Assembly (NCBI RefSeq): GCF_963678635.1
Contig: NC_087062.1
Coordinates: forward strand, 69,472,223-69,536,222
DNA from: Symsagittifera roscoffensis
Taxonomy: Eukaryota; Xenacoelomorpha; Acoela; Convolutidae
Reading direction: 5' to 3'
DNA: 64,000 bases
In this document: positions 10,929 to 18,902 of the stretch, one piece after another
How positions within the stretch are numbered: position 1 is the first letter of the stretch
Layout: each line of letters opens with the position of its first letter
Notes under the pieces: model-generated
What the model saw: the letters and a program-made list of their open reading frames with translations, nothing else
Told to the model about the DNA's origin: nothing
The model's database searches: none
Made by a program: the position numbers and the translations under genes

Positions 10929-11442
10929 TTAATTCCAGGGGTCGGAAAAATCACAAGGGATGTGGCATAAGGGACAAAATTGTGCCGTATTAGGGAGGCA
11001 TCTTGTACAAATAATGATACCTTGATGGCAATCAGTAAGATGTTGATAGCTTGCCATACATTGCGTTTGGGTATTTCCCCAATTTGCGCTTTTAATCATT
11101 TTTTTTGCATAAACAACAAGGGGAGTAATATGAAAGTGATTGGGTATAATTTGGGACTTGGCAAATGGGGCATAAAATCTGTCCATATTTAGAAAAATGG
11201 GCTACAATTTGGTCATGACAGTCTATACAAATAAAGTGTGGTGGATGATGTGGCTCGTTATGATGTTGTTTCTTGAATTTGGATTTTGGTAAGTAGCAAA
11301 TTGGGCATTCAAGAGTGGGTTGTTCAATGGTTTTTCGGAAGTACTGTAAAATGGGTTGAGAAACATAAAGAAAACTTTGGAAATAAAAATAGCAAGCTTG
11401 AAAAATTTTATATATAAAAGCTGGTAAAGTTATCTGTATCAT
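10929..11442 (-). CDS. Tandem-RING accessory protein 3 (frameshifted)
   Basis: Third paralogue of the zinc-finger genes. The first frame (11442-11092, 116 residues) has a hydrophobic N-terminal stretch of about 35 residues, then a RING-like set: ECPICY, a His-rich loop, FICIDCH and ILCPICQ, and the start of a second finger (CCLCKK). The second half of that finger (CHQGIIICTRC, FCPLCH) lies in another frame (to 10929). The shift falls at a run of eight A on the coding strand (plus 11099-11106). RING fingers of this C3HC4 kind usually recruit ubiquitin E2 enzymes, so ubiquitin-ligase activity is likely by family but unproven. The break is either real decay, slippage or an assembly error. Confidence 0.75.
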
Positions 11443-11462
11443 CTTTTTTAAAGAAGGAAAAA

Positions 11463-11738
11463 TTAAAAAATAATTCGATTGGAGGTTTGGAAATTTATGT
11501 CGATAACATCTTCGTCATTGTTGAATGCATTTAAGATAATATTAAAAAATCTACAGCTGCTTTTGACAGTAAATTTTTCTTCATCATGGAAGCCAGGACT
11601 ATAACGTTGGCAAAAAATATCCAACTGCTGTTGATCGGGATGAATATAAATACGGTTTGTGCGCGCTTGGTAACCGTCAACTTCGACGCGGAGATTATAA
11701 TCAAGGACAAAATCAATGTCCCTTACCAAGCAGAACAT
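11463..11738 (-). CDS. Small accessory ORF S10
   Basis: 91 residues, starting inside the end of RING gene 2 (26-nt overlap) and ending 20 nt before RING gene 3. Beta-strand-like hydrophobic alternation is followed by a C-terminal segment (SCRFFNIILNAFNN) that resembles the terminal helix of the other small ORFs (for example SPYWNFFLVLSN in S6). I place it in the same family with low certainty. Function unknown. Confidence 0.6.
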   Translation of the reverse strand: MFCLVRDIDFVLDYNLRVEVDGYQARTNRIYIHPDQQQLDIFCQRYSPGFHDEEKFTVKSSCRFFNIILNAFNNDEDVIDINFQTSNRIIF

Positions 11739-12015
11739 TTTGCGACTTCCTAAACAAACAGCATAATTGTTTATTTCTTTTTTTATTGCCTTTATAGGTC
11801 AGACATTTGTTAATTTGTTCGAAATTTAATACGTGAACATCCTGGTGGCATATTTGGCATAAGAATTTGTCAAAAATTAAGTTAGTTTTGAATTTAAGAG
11901 TCATGTAGCATTCATCACAAATAAAATAAAATGGTTGTGGATACTTTCTTTTGTGAAATTTCCTGAATTGAAGGGTTGTTTTCAATTCTTGACAAACAGG
12001 GCATTCGTTTGACAT
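11713..12015 (-). CDS. RING-type accessory protein 2
   Basis: 100 residues from the first ATG (12015), which lies 14 nt after the stop of RING gene 1. Zinc ligands: NECPVC, a basic loop with H, FICDECY, LCQICHQDVHV, the same layout as RING 1 and 3 (CPIC, then C-x2-C, then C-x2-C). The expected second finger is present only as a Cys-containing remnant (CLTYKG, QLCC), so this copy is shortened or has lost it. Probably an E3 ubiquitin-ligase-type finger. Substrate unknown. Confidence 0.75.
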   Translation of the reverse strand: MSNECPVCQELKTTLQFRKFHKRKYPQPFYFICDECYMTLKFKTNLIFDKFLCQICHQDVHVLNFEQINKCLTYKGNKKRNKQLCCLFRKSQNVLLGKGH

Positions 12016-12029
12016 TGTATAAAAAGAAG

Positions 12030-12398
12030 TTATGCCCAAAACTCATCAAAGGCAATTTTGGAAAAACAGATAGGGCAGATGTTTTTGCATTTCTCAATGC
12101 AGTTATTGCATACAGTAATATATGGGTGCTTAACTATCATATTTTCACCCTTCCGTTTGTTTCTGGATAACACTAATTGGTTGCAAATATTACAGACATC
12201 GTATTCTGTCATATTAATTACATGAATAATCTGCCTGCAAATGGGGCAAGGAATTTTTGCGAATGGTGTACTAGCTCTTAGCTTGAGTTTATTATAACAA
12301 TTAACGCAAACTAAATGCGGTGGTTGTGGAGCTAAATTTTTGTGTAATTTTTTCATTTGATCGCAAATTTCCAAACATATAGGACATTCAGTTGTCAT
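12030..12398 (-). CDS. Tandem-RING accessory protein 1
   Basis: 122 residues from ATG at 12398. Two consecutive Cys-rich fingers: the first TECPICLEIC, then HLVCVNCY and IPCPICRQIIHV, the second YDVCNICNQ, then TVCNNCIEKC and ICPICF. The first fits a RING (C3HC4-like) with a PPH segment before the middle cysteines. The second is RING-like. This is the intact member of the three paralogues and shows what the frameshifted copy 3 should look like. By family it would act as a ubiquitin ligase in the host cell. A retroelement-encoded RING protein is unusual. It follows S9 by about 10 nt, suggesting translation from a shared RNA. Confidence 0.85.
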   Translation of the reverse strand: MTTECPICLEICDQMKKLHKNLAPQPPHLVCVNCYNKLKLRASTPFAKIPCPICRQIIHVINMTEYDVCNICNQLVLSRNKRKGENMIVKHPYITVCNNCIEKCKNICPICFSKIAFDEFWA

Positions 12399-12407
12399 TC
12401 TCACTGC

Positions 12408-12641
12408 TCATTCAATCCGGTCTAGATCGCAGGGAATGGGAAATGTTAGGCTATTTGCAAGACATAGTATTAAATGCCAGTATTTATTGCTTGGTTTAAT
12501 AATGGTGCTGTGTAGTTCGCCATTATAAAGCGTTTCGAAATGAATTATAAAAATGGGGATTATTTTGAAATTTTCTGCTAGAATGAAGGAGCGTTGGAAA
12601 CCTTTAATTTGGACAAAGGTTCCTTTGTAAAAAATTATCAT
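12408..12641 (-). CDS. Small accessory ORF S9
   Basis: 77 residues. Its ATG comes one base after the stop of S8 (TAG A ATG). The core is beta-rich and hydrophobic, then comes the family's C-terminal element NKYWHLILCLANS, close to SRYWPFFLFVSD in S8 and SPYWNFFLVLSN in S6. No catalytic motif, signal peptide or clear membrane segment. Function unknown. Confidence 0.7.
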   Translation of the reverse strand: MIIFYKGTFVQIKGFQRSFILAENFKIIPIFIIHFETLYNGELHSTIIKPSNKYWHLILCLANSLTFPIPCDLDRIE

Positions 12642-12642
12642 T

Positions 12643-12879
12643 CTAGTCTAATGTACAATGTTCACATTCAATATTGGTAGGACAAGACTCTGGGTGATCA
12701 GATACAAAAAGAAAGAATGGCCAATATCGGGAAGTGGGGTAAATACTAAGTTCCTCAAAAGTACCTGTTTCGATGTATCGAACATTAACTATCATGTAAA
12801 CTTGTAAATGTGGTTGTAATTCAAATGTTTTCTTTATATGAATAACTGAAACTGGTTGGTCGTTGATATTAAACATCAT
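12643..12879 (-). CDS. Small accessory ORF S8
   Basis: 78 residues, starting 5 nt after the S7 stop. It contains the pattern 'strand-rich region, then P-T-S-x-Y-W-x2-F-L' (SRYWPFFLFVSDHPESCP) and a short Cys-containing tail. Closest by eye to S6 and S9. Function unknown. Confidence 0.7.
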   Translation of the reverse strand: MMFNINDQPVSVIHIKKTFELQPHLQVYMIVNVRYIETGTFEELSIYPTSRYWPFFLFVSDHPESCPTNIECEHCTLD

Positions 12880-12884
12880 TTTTT

Positions 12885-13124
12885 CTAATTAGAGAAAATA
12901 GGTGGATTTAGAAAAAATTCTGCATTTGTGTCAAAAGCAAGAAAATGACTTAGTTCAAGGAAATTAGGGTGATTTCCTGGAACTGTGATTGTAGTTAAGA
13001 TACTGGAGTTAACCTTACTCACATGTAAAAGATAAAAGTTTTCAGAGTGTTTCTCTACTCCAATAAGTGAGTAACGTAGGTTTGGTAACCGGATAAATAG
13101 ATTACGAGAGGTTAGTGAGATCAT
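12885..13124 (-). CDS. Small accessory ORF S7
   Basis: 79 residues, beginning inside the last codons of S6 (23-nt overlap in another frame). It has the same size and order of elements as its neighbours: a hydrophobic, strand-like N-terminal 55 residues, then an N-x-P-x-F helix-like segment (GNHPNFLELSHFLAFD). More divergent than S6, S8 and S9. Function unknown. Confidence 0.65.
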   Translation of the reverse strand: MISLTSRNLFIRLPNLRYSLIGVEKHSENFYLLHVSKVNSSILTTITVPGNHPNFLELSHFLAFDTNAEFFLNPPIFSN

Positions 13125-13356
13125 TTGAATGGAAATCGCTTATGTCTTTTGGCAGATGACTTAACCAAGTATTCGACAAAACTAGGAAAAAATTCCAATA
13201 TGGCGAGTTGTGAAAGACTTCAATTGTTCCGTCTTCCCACGTGTTACAATAATCGAAATATAAGATAAGTTTTGGACAATATGAACCGTTACAGGCGTCG
13301 AAGGATTTTTCTATTTGGTAAAGGAGTACGTGACGATTGTTGTGTTTAAATAACAT
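13102..13356 (-). CDS. Small accessory ORF S6
   Basis: 84 residues from ATG at 13356, which follows the S5 stop by 10 nt. An open frame continues further upstream without an ATG. The C-terminal segment SPYWNFFLVLSNTW is the clearest example of the family signature (S/N-x-x-Y/F followed by a hydrophobic helix). Function unknown. Confidence 0.7.
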   Translation of the reverse strand: MLFKHNNRHVLLYQIEKSFDACNGSYCPKLILYFDYCNTWEDGTIEVFHNSPYWNFFLVLSNTWLSHLPKDISDFHSNDLTNLS

Positions 13357-13366
13357 GGGTTTATAT

Positions 13367-13651
13367 TTAATTATTTTTCTCACAAAAAATAATTTCTTCA
13401 CAAGCAGTTTCGATTATGGCTGAGTTTTTATACTTCAAGATGTGAAGAATATCTTTGTATCTAGGATTGGTTTCCTTCACGATAATATCGTAATTTTGAT
13501 TATGGTGAAAGTCGTTGATAATTAAGTGTAAATTGTTATCAATTGCTACGGATGGTAAAATTGCTGTTGTGACCCGGGAATAGAATTTCTTTGGGAAATG
13601 AGGACAAGATAAGATTAAGCAGAAATTTTGATTTAGTGTGTCAAGGAACAT
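13367..13651 (-). CDS. Small accessory ORF S5
   Basis: 94 residues. Aligns with S3 and S4: an N-terminal L-x-x-x-x-x-L-I/L stretch, P at about residue 17, K-x-Y/L then R-x, L-P, a central strand, then ETNPRYKDILHIL and NSAIIET, ending in FCE. A divergent third member of the S3-S4 subgroup. It is separated from S4 by 65 nt. Confidence 0.75.
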   Translation of the reverse strand: MFLDTLNQNFCLILSCPHFPKKFYSRVTTAILPSVAIDNNLHLIINDFHHNQNYDIIVKETNPRYKDILHILKYKNSAIIETACEEIIFCEKNN

Positions 13652-13716
13652 TTATTTTTCTCCATATTTTATATTTGGAAAGTATCCATTCAATTTTGTT
13701 GTTTCTGGTTTAATAC

Positions 13717-13992
13717 TTATACACAGAATTGAATTCCTTCGAAATCGGTAATGACGACTGCTGAGCTATTTCCTTCCAGTAAAGAACAGATATAATCATA
13801 TTTTTTGTTTGAAGAGTCAATTTCAATTTCTTGAACAGTTTCCTCAGGATAAGTTATTATCATAAGGTGAATGCAATCATTTGGTTTGGTTTTTGGTAAT
13901 CTTGCTGATGCTATTAATGCTAGTAGTTTGTTTGCATGACCTGGGAGTTGAATTAATAAACGAATGTCTCGATCCAAAATTCCTACCAACAT
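13717..13992 (-). CDS. Small accessory ORF S4
   Basis: 91 residues from ATG at 13992 (a longer frame begins at a TTG). Aligned without gaps to S3 it is identical at about 45 of 91 positions by my count, including the ends MLV-ILDR and EG-x-x-FCV and the segments LLIQ-x-P, YP, SSN-x-K and YICS. This is a clear tandem duplicate. No known domain recognised. Confidence 0.85.
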   Translation of the reverse strand: MLVGILDRDIRLLIQLPGHANKLLALIASARLPKTKPNDCIHLMIITYPEETVQEIEIDSSNKKYDYICSLLEGNSSAVVITDFEGIQFCV

Positions 13993-14034
13993 TTGAATGT
14001 TTGTGTTCAAGTAAATTCTTTGTATCGTGGTATT

Positions 14035-14310
14035 TCACACACAAAAATGAACTCCTTCTGACGTAATTTTTATGATAGCAGATTCGTTACTTTGAAGAAA
14101 CGAACAGATATAATTAAATTTGGGATTCGATGATTCAATGACAGCTTCATGAATCACTTTTCCTGGGTAAACAATTAGCATGAGGCGTATAAAATTATTG
14201 GTTCCTGGTTGAGGCAAGTCAACAGCTGCTATTCGTGTAAACAGTTTATTTGTAAGTGTGGGAAATTGGATCAATAAAAGAACTTGTCTGTCTAGTATAT
14301 CGACTAGCAT
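14035..14310 (-). CDS. Small accessory ORF S3
   Basis: 91 residues, first of the small ORFs downstream of env. Closest relative is S4, about 49% identical over the full length. The fold appears beta-rich, followed by a short helix (FNYICSFLQSN) and a final strand ending FCV. The equal lengths of S3 and S4 and the conservation of hydrophobic positions argue for selected proteins rather than chance ORFs. Confidence 0.85.
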   Translation of the reverse strand: MLVDILDRQVLLLIQFPTLTNKLFTRIAAVDLPQPGTNNFIRLMLIVYPGKVIHEAVIESSNPKFNYICSFLQSNESAIIKITSEGVHFCV

Positions 14311-14367
14311 TTAGTCAAGGGGGATGCACAGTTTTCTTGAGGGCATTCTGAAATAGAAAACTGTTGC

Positions 14368-14979
14368 TTAGATTGGTGTTAGAGTGTTGTTGTTGGTGGT
14401 TGGATGAGGGATTGTTGTGCTAGAGATCGTTCCTATTACACTGTTCCGTACTAAATGTTCATTTTGTTTATTTAGGTCTGGGTATAAACCAGGTTCGTTT
14501 CGCGAATCTGGTGACATTAAGGGTACTGCAGGCTCATTTCGCTCTACCATAGGTATTGAAGCAGTGCTTTCTTGGTAAATTTTTTGATTATGATTTTGTT
14601 GTCGTATTTGTTTTTGTCTTGAGTTTCGCAAATCTGATGATTCAAGATTGGAGTTTTCGTTTGAGAAAATAGAAGTAAAAACTGATAGAACGAAAAGGTT
14701 ATACGTGGCACCTAATATTATCTTCCAGAAGCTCATAGTACGATTTGTTAGCTTATTAATTTCCAAAGCTTTAATAATTGCTACTATTATTTCTAGCAGG
14801 AATTTGAGAAAAAGAAAACAGGCAAAATAAATTCCGATTTTTTCTAGGAAAAAAACAACAAAACCGAATGTTCCGATGAAACTATTCATGAAAAATCCTG
14901 GTGAGAGCAGAGAATCTAGATAAATTTTTTGGTTTAAACCCATTGCAGCGGTTAAAGCGTCGGAATTTGCATAATCCAT
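14368..14979 (-). CDS. env: Envelope segment 4: membrane-anchor and cytoplasmic tail
   Basis: 203 residues. Residues about 27-65 form a long hydrophobic region (FIGTFGFVVFFLEKIGIYFA and onward) and a second hydrophobic stretch lies at about 84-104. The rest is a polar tail rich in N, Q and S. It overlaps the end of envelope segment 3 in another frame, so it is best read as the C-terminal anchor of the same glycoprotein, reached after a frameshift near 14955-14975. The alternative is a separate small membrane protein with its own ATG. Confidence 0.7.
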   Translation of the reverse strand: MDYANSDALTAAMGLNQKIYLDSLLSPGFFMNSFIGTFGFVVFFLEKIGIYFACFLFLKFLLEIIVAIIKALEINKLTNRTMSFWKIILGATYNLFVLSVFTSIFSNENSNLESSDLRNSRQKQIRQQNHNQKIYQESTASIPMVERNEPAVPLMSPDSRNEPGLYPDLNKQNEHLVRNSVIGTISSTTIPHPTTNNNTLTPI

Positions 14980-15515
14980 GTGTCCATTTGGAGAACAGTT
15001 CTTGTAATTTTTTTGAGAATGGATGTTGATGCTGTGTTATGAATAATGTTATCCCAAAAAGCTTTTAATTGTTTTGGGGTATACATGCCTGCGCGTCGCG
15101 AATCGTATACGGGAAATTCCGTAATATGGCCTATATCTTGTGGAGCGAACATTAAAGGAGTCTTGAAAGGTATTGGAGCCGGCATTAATTGGTACCAAGA
15201 TAATTTATCATCTAAATCAAGTTGAAAGGCATTTTTGTATCCACCAACGCAATGTATTTCGTTGGCAAAAGGAAAAGTTTGGCGGGTAATAGGGTCGACA
15301 AACATTGTTCGCCCATTGTAAAAGATCGGTATTCGATCAAAGCATTTTTCGAGAACTTTAAGAGGTGAAACTTTTTTAGGGCAGTGATACAGCCAGCCAA
15401 CTGCTCCATCGGTGTCCAAAAACATAGAGTGGTTGCTGGTTAACATGTATCCTGCAAGCCTGGTATTTTGTAAAGCTAGATCATTATTGTTAAAATTTGT
15501 GTTCTTTCGAGTTCA
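14952..15515 (-). CDS. env: Envelope segment 3 (ectodomain, C-terminal half)
   Basis: Open frame from about 15515 to 14952, with the first ATG at 15446. It has several conserved-looking cysteines and the motif CFDRIPIFYNGRTMFVDPIT, followed by a C, an LD-rich strand and WY. This layout is like the envelope glycoproteins carried by many invertebrate LTR elements that are related to chuvirus (class III fusion) glycoproteins. That placement is from memory of the family pattern and should be tested by search. It continues segment 2 in a different frame. Confidence 0.65.
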
Positions 15516-15973
15516 CATTGATTCTGTAATAATGTCATTTCAGAATGCCTGAGTTGTTTAGCATTAAAGTACATTATGTAATCTAACTTTGCGCCCAGAT
15601 GAAGTTCGTTATCAATTTCATCGGTACCTACATGGCGCCAAAGAGGATCCCGATTTTTATTGTTACGTTCATCATGGAGGAATGAAAAATTACCTGATCC
15701 CAGAGGATAGTTCAAAGGTTTCACTCTTATTTGATCGTTCTCATTTATTTGCATTTGATAGTAATTTCTATCATCGTGTGGTATGTTGCTGGATTTACCA
15801 GTGTTCATATCAAAACCGCCTGAATAAGAAATAAACAAGGACTCAAAATTTGTTTTATTTAATGCTCCTGACCTGCTGCAGACTTCTTGCTGCTTGTTGT
15901 AAATGCGAAATTTGAGGTCTAAGCCATTGGGTGCCGATCCCTCACTCAGTATATGATATTGAGGGTGGTCCAA
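15476..15973 (-). CDS. env: Envelope segment 2 (ectodomain, middle)
   Basis: About 165 residues in a frame that opens just upstream of 15973 without an ATG. It starts within a few bases of the stop of segment 1, so it is a continuation after a one-base shift near the short T-run at about 15993-15997. Two Asn-glycosylation sequons (NKTN, GNFS) support an extracellular location. It ends at a TAG where segment 3 takes over. Confidence 0.65.
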   Translation of the reverse strand: MDHPQYHILSEGSAPNGLDLKFRIYNKQQEVCSRSGALNKTNFESLFISYSGGFDMNTGKSSNIPHDDRNYYQMQINENDQIRVKPLNYPLGSGNFSFLHDERNNKNRDPLWRHVGTDEIDNELHLGAKLDYIMYFNAKQLRHSEMTLLQNQCELERTQILTIMI

Positions 15974-15977
15974 CTTA

Positions 15978-16700
15978 TTAGCGTACTTGAGAAAACAATT
16001 TTGTGACTACGCAATTTTCGGGCATGTCCCAAGTGTAAGCATAAGGGTCTAATGATGTTGATTCGCATCCGCCTTTGAGTACTGTGCATGGTAATGGGAT
16101 ACCGTAAGGATTTTGTACTTGTTTTGTTTCTAGATTTACTTTGAGTTGAACTTTTTGCATGTGCGTTTCGTAGCTATAGTGTTTGATTTGTCCCCTATTC
16201 TTGCATGCTGTCGAACTGTCGCCTTCTAATGATGTTCCTTCTTTTCTGTGTTGTAAAATACTTTCATCCATTTTTATAATTAGTTCATGGGTGTATCCAT
16301 CTTCATTCACTGTAATTTTGTTGTTCTTTGCTGCTTTTTTGCAATCTTTTGGTGGTATAATAATTTCATAGGTTATCATGTTCATATTGTGAACGATGGA
16401 AGAATGTGCCCACATTCCGCAATTATAACGAATGGTAAATGTTTTAATTTTACACATAACTGCGTTCACATATGTTCTATAAGACCGTTGATATACGCTA
16501 AATGTGCTATCGGTAGTGTAAAGGTTTTCTGGGCTAACTTTACATGGGGCCACTTGATTTAAAGCATACATTTTATTTTCCTGCATGCTTGAACAATCAT
16601 AGTGAGTAACTTTGAGAGAATTCGATACGTTTTCCAAATCATCATTCTGTAGAATGACAAGAGGTATAAATGTTGAAAGTAGAGTAGTAAATTTCATCAT
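15978..16700 (-). CDS. env: Envelope segment 1 (signal peptide and N-terminal ectodomain)
   Basis: 240 residues from the ATG at 16700. A signal peptide is clear (MMKFTTLLSTFIPLVIL), then a Cys-rich ectodomain with about ten cysteines, ending with PCTVLKGGCES, a Y-x-W pair and ENC. The place after integrase and before the accessory genes is the env position of retroviruses and errantiviruses. The gene stops at a TAA-TAA pair, and the protein appears to continue in another frame (segment 2). In its present sequence env is therefore interrupted at least three times. Role by family: membrane fusion and cell entry. Confidence 0.75.
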   Translation of the reverse strand: MMKFTTLLSTFIPLVILQNDDLENVSNSLKVTHYDCSSMQENKMYALNQVAPCKVSPENLYTTDSTFSVYQRSYRTYVNAVMCKIKTFTIRYNCGMWAHSSIVHNMNMITYEIIIPPKDCKKAAKNNKITVNEDGYTHELIIKMDESILQHRKEGTSLEGDSSTACKNRGQIKHYSYETHMQKVQLKVNLETKQVQNPYGIPLPCTVLKGGCESTSLDPYAYTWDMPENCVVTKLFSQVR

Positions 16701-17048
16701 TATCGCGAAGTTGCTAAAAATTAGCAATAGTAAATTTTTTTGGTTTTTTTTTACTGAAAGAAACCAATGTTTTTTAAAAAAAATTGACTAGTTTGATTGA
16801 CCATTGCGTGTGGGGTCATAGTTTGAATAATCTTTTGTATCCAAATTGGTGACCCGGAGATTACAAAATGAGTTTTTAGCTAGTGAAGACTATAAGAGAT
16901 TCCTTAGTTGAATCCTGCTTGGTAGAAGCTGGGTTGTCGCCGATGTCTCTGAATTCTTTCATTTGTCGAGCCCGTTTGAACAGATGTCTGTCCGTTTTGG
17001 AGGTTGTGACTTGATGTAGTTGGTATATATGACAATTCATCGAAGTTA
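16701..17048. other. Spacer between integrase and env
   Basis: About 350 bases, no ORF. This is the expected place for the splice acceptor of a subgenomic env RNA. No site stands out clearly by eye. Confidence 0.4.
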
Positions 17049-18902
17049 TTACCATTCGTTTGGATAAAGAGGTGTTGATGTTAGCCTTCTCTGAGCTAAT
17101 CCTGGTGTATGTGGCATTTGTATAGTTTCTGTGTTGTGCTCTTGAAATCCTGAGTCGATATTCGTTAAGGTTTTTTCTTGCTCAGTTTCATGTAGTTCTA
17201 TATTATTTTCTCGTCTATGGTGTGTTTCGACAGGTAAATATTCTGATGAACCCATTGGGTTTTGAAATGATTTGTTGGTTAGTGGTGTATTGACAATTTT
17301 ATTCCTTGATTTCATTAGATTTTCATAGAATGGTTTGTAGGACTGGTCTTTTAAAACATAGTCATTCACCAGTTCCTTTGCTTTTTCTTCAATGGGAAAG
17401 TATTCAATTAGATGGTTTCTATGAGCTGTCTTTTTTATAGTTTGATCTGAATCTAATTGTATTTCATAATTTACATTCGTTACTTTGTTTGTTACCGTAT
17501 ATGGGCCTGATCGTAGTTTTTGTAATTTTTTTGATTTGCCATCTTCTATGGAATGGTTTTCCATCAGTACTTTTTGACCTATTTCTAAGGGTTTTCCTAA
17601 TTTATATTTATTTCGATATTTGTGGATTTTGGCGTTGTTTTCAAGACTTTTCTTGTAAGCTGTATTATAGATGTATTTAAATTGGTTCTCTCTGATGAGT
17701 AGTGAAGTGTTAATTTTGGGTTTTAATAATGGTTGTATAGCTTTATTTGATGATGTTTGTAAAGAATATCTGTGTAATGGGAGATTAGCACAGAATTCAG
17801 AGTTGCACGTTAATTCTGAATTTCGGAGTAATCCTAGTTTTGAAGAGATTGGTATTTGAGGTTTTTGTCCGAAAACAATTTCGTATGGTGTTAATCCAGT
17901 ACTTGCGTTGATAGTGGTGTTATGAGCAAAAGCGAATTTCGCAGCTAGATCACTCCAATTTCCCTTTGCTTGATCAAAGAAAATTCTAAAATGTGTTCCT
18001 AGATGTTTGTTTTGTATTTCCACTTTACCATTTGTCCATGGTGAATATGCGGTTCTGGGAGCATGTGTTATTCCTAATTCATGAAGCCAACTAGTAAAAT
18101 CTTCGTTCATGAAAGCTGTTCCTTTATCATACACTAGTTTTTGTGGAATACCAAATGTGAGAATAAATTTTTCTAAAGTTTTTATTGTTTCAAATGCGGT
18201 AGTGTTAGCTACTGGATATACTTGGAGGAATCGAGAAAATGAATCTACTACAACTAAACAATGTTTCTTTCCGTTTGATGTAGGATTAATTGGTCCCTTA
18301 TGATCTATGTGTACAGTGTGAAACGGGAAAGGTACTGTATCCGTCCATTGTTCTAACGGTGCTTGGTTAAGATCGTGACGTTTGTGTTTATTTTTGTGAC
18401 AGTCAAGACATCCTGCTATTAACTGTGTTATCCATTTATACATGCCTGGCCAGAAGAAAAATCGTTTTATATTCTCAATGGTTTTGTCTTTTCCTACATG
18501 ACCTGCTAACTGATCTGTATGTGCTAATTCAAATGTTTTTATAAAAAGTGACATAGATACACAAATTTTAATTTCTTTTACTTCGGAATTATCTGAGGCT
18601 TGTTCAATGCAAAGAATATTTCCTATTAATAGTAAAGTTTCAAACTTGTTTAGATATGAAGATAAAGCTCTTGATTGTCTATAGTGTATATTTTTTGAGT
18701 CTTTGTTTTTGTTTCTTACTAATTCTTTTACGATTTTTATGACTGCATCGGTGTCTTGTTCTTTGGCAATAAGTTCTGTGTTTAAATCTATATTTTTTCC
18801 TAGGTTGTTGAAACTAGTAAATATCTGAGTAAGGTTATCCTTGTTTGTAAGTGTTTCGTTAGGCAGTTTGGTTGCAAGTTTTTTGTTTTCTAGTTTATTG
18901 GT
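17049..18902 (-). CDS. pol: pol, integrase part
   Basis: Open in one frame from directly after a TAA (18903-18905) to 17049, 617 codons. The first ATG is at 18554, but the frame upstream is coding-like. Order: a linker, a zinc-binding H-x4-H...C-x2-C finger (H at HTDQLAGH, cysteines at CLDCHK), then the catalytic core with D (HIDHKGP), D (VYDKGTAF) and E (GKVEIQNKH) at D,D-35-E spacing, then a C-terminal domain and a polar tail of about 120 residues. I see no chromodomain. It inserts the element's DNA into the genome. It is in the same frame as the RNase H part, so only the single stop separates them. Confidence 0.92.
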   Translation of the reverse strand, partial: TNKLENKKLATKLPNETLTNKDNLTQIFTSFNNLGKNIDLNTELIAKEQDTDAVIKIVKELVRNKNKDSKNIHYRQSRALSSYLNKFETLLLIGNILCIEQASDNSEVKEIKICVSMSLFIKTFELAHTDQLAGHVGKDKTIENIKRFFFWPGMYKWITQLIAGCLDCHKNKHKRHDLNQAPLEQWTDTVPFPFHTVHIDHKGPINPTSNGKKHCLVVVDSFSRFLQVYPVANTTAFETIKTLEKFILTFGIPQKLVYDKGTAFMNEDFTSWLHELGITHAPRTAYSPWTNGKVEIQNKHLGTHFRIFFDQAKGNWSDLAAKFAFAHNTTINASTGLTPYEIVFGQKPQIPISSKLGLLRNSELTCNSEFCANLPLHRYSLQTSSNKAIQPLLKPKINTSLLIRENQFKYIYNTAYKKSLENNAKIHKYRNKYKLGKPLEIGQKVLMENHSIEDGKSKKLQKLRSGPYTVTNKVTNVNYEIQLDSDQTIKKTAHRNHLIEYFPIEEKAKELVNDYVLKDQSYKPFYENLMKSRNKIVNTPLTNKSFQNPMGSSEYLPVETHHRRENNIELHETEQEKTLTNIDSGFQEHNTETIQMPHTPGLAQRRLTSTPLYPNEW

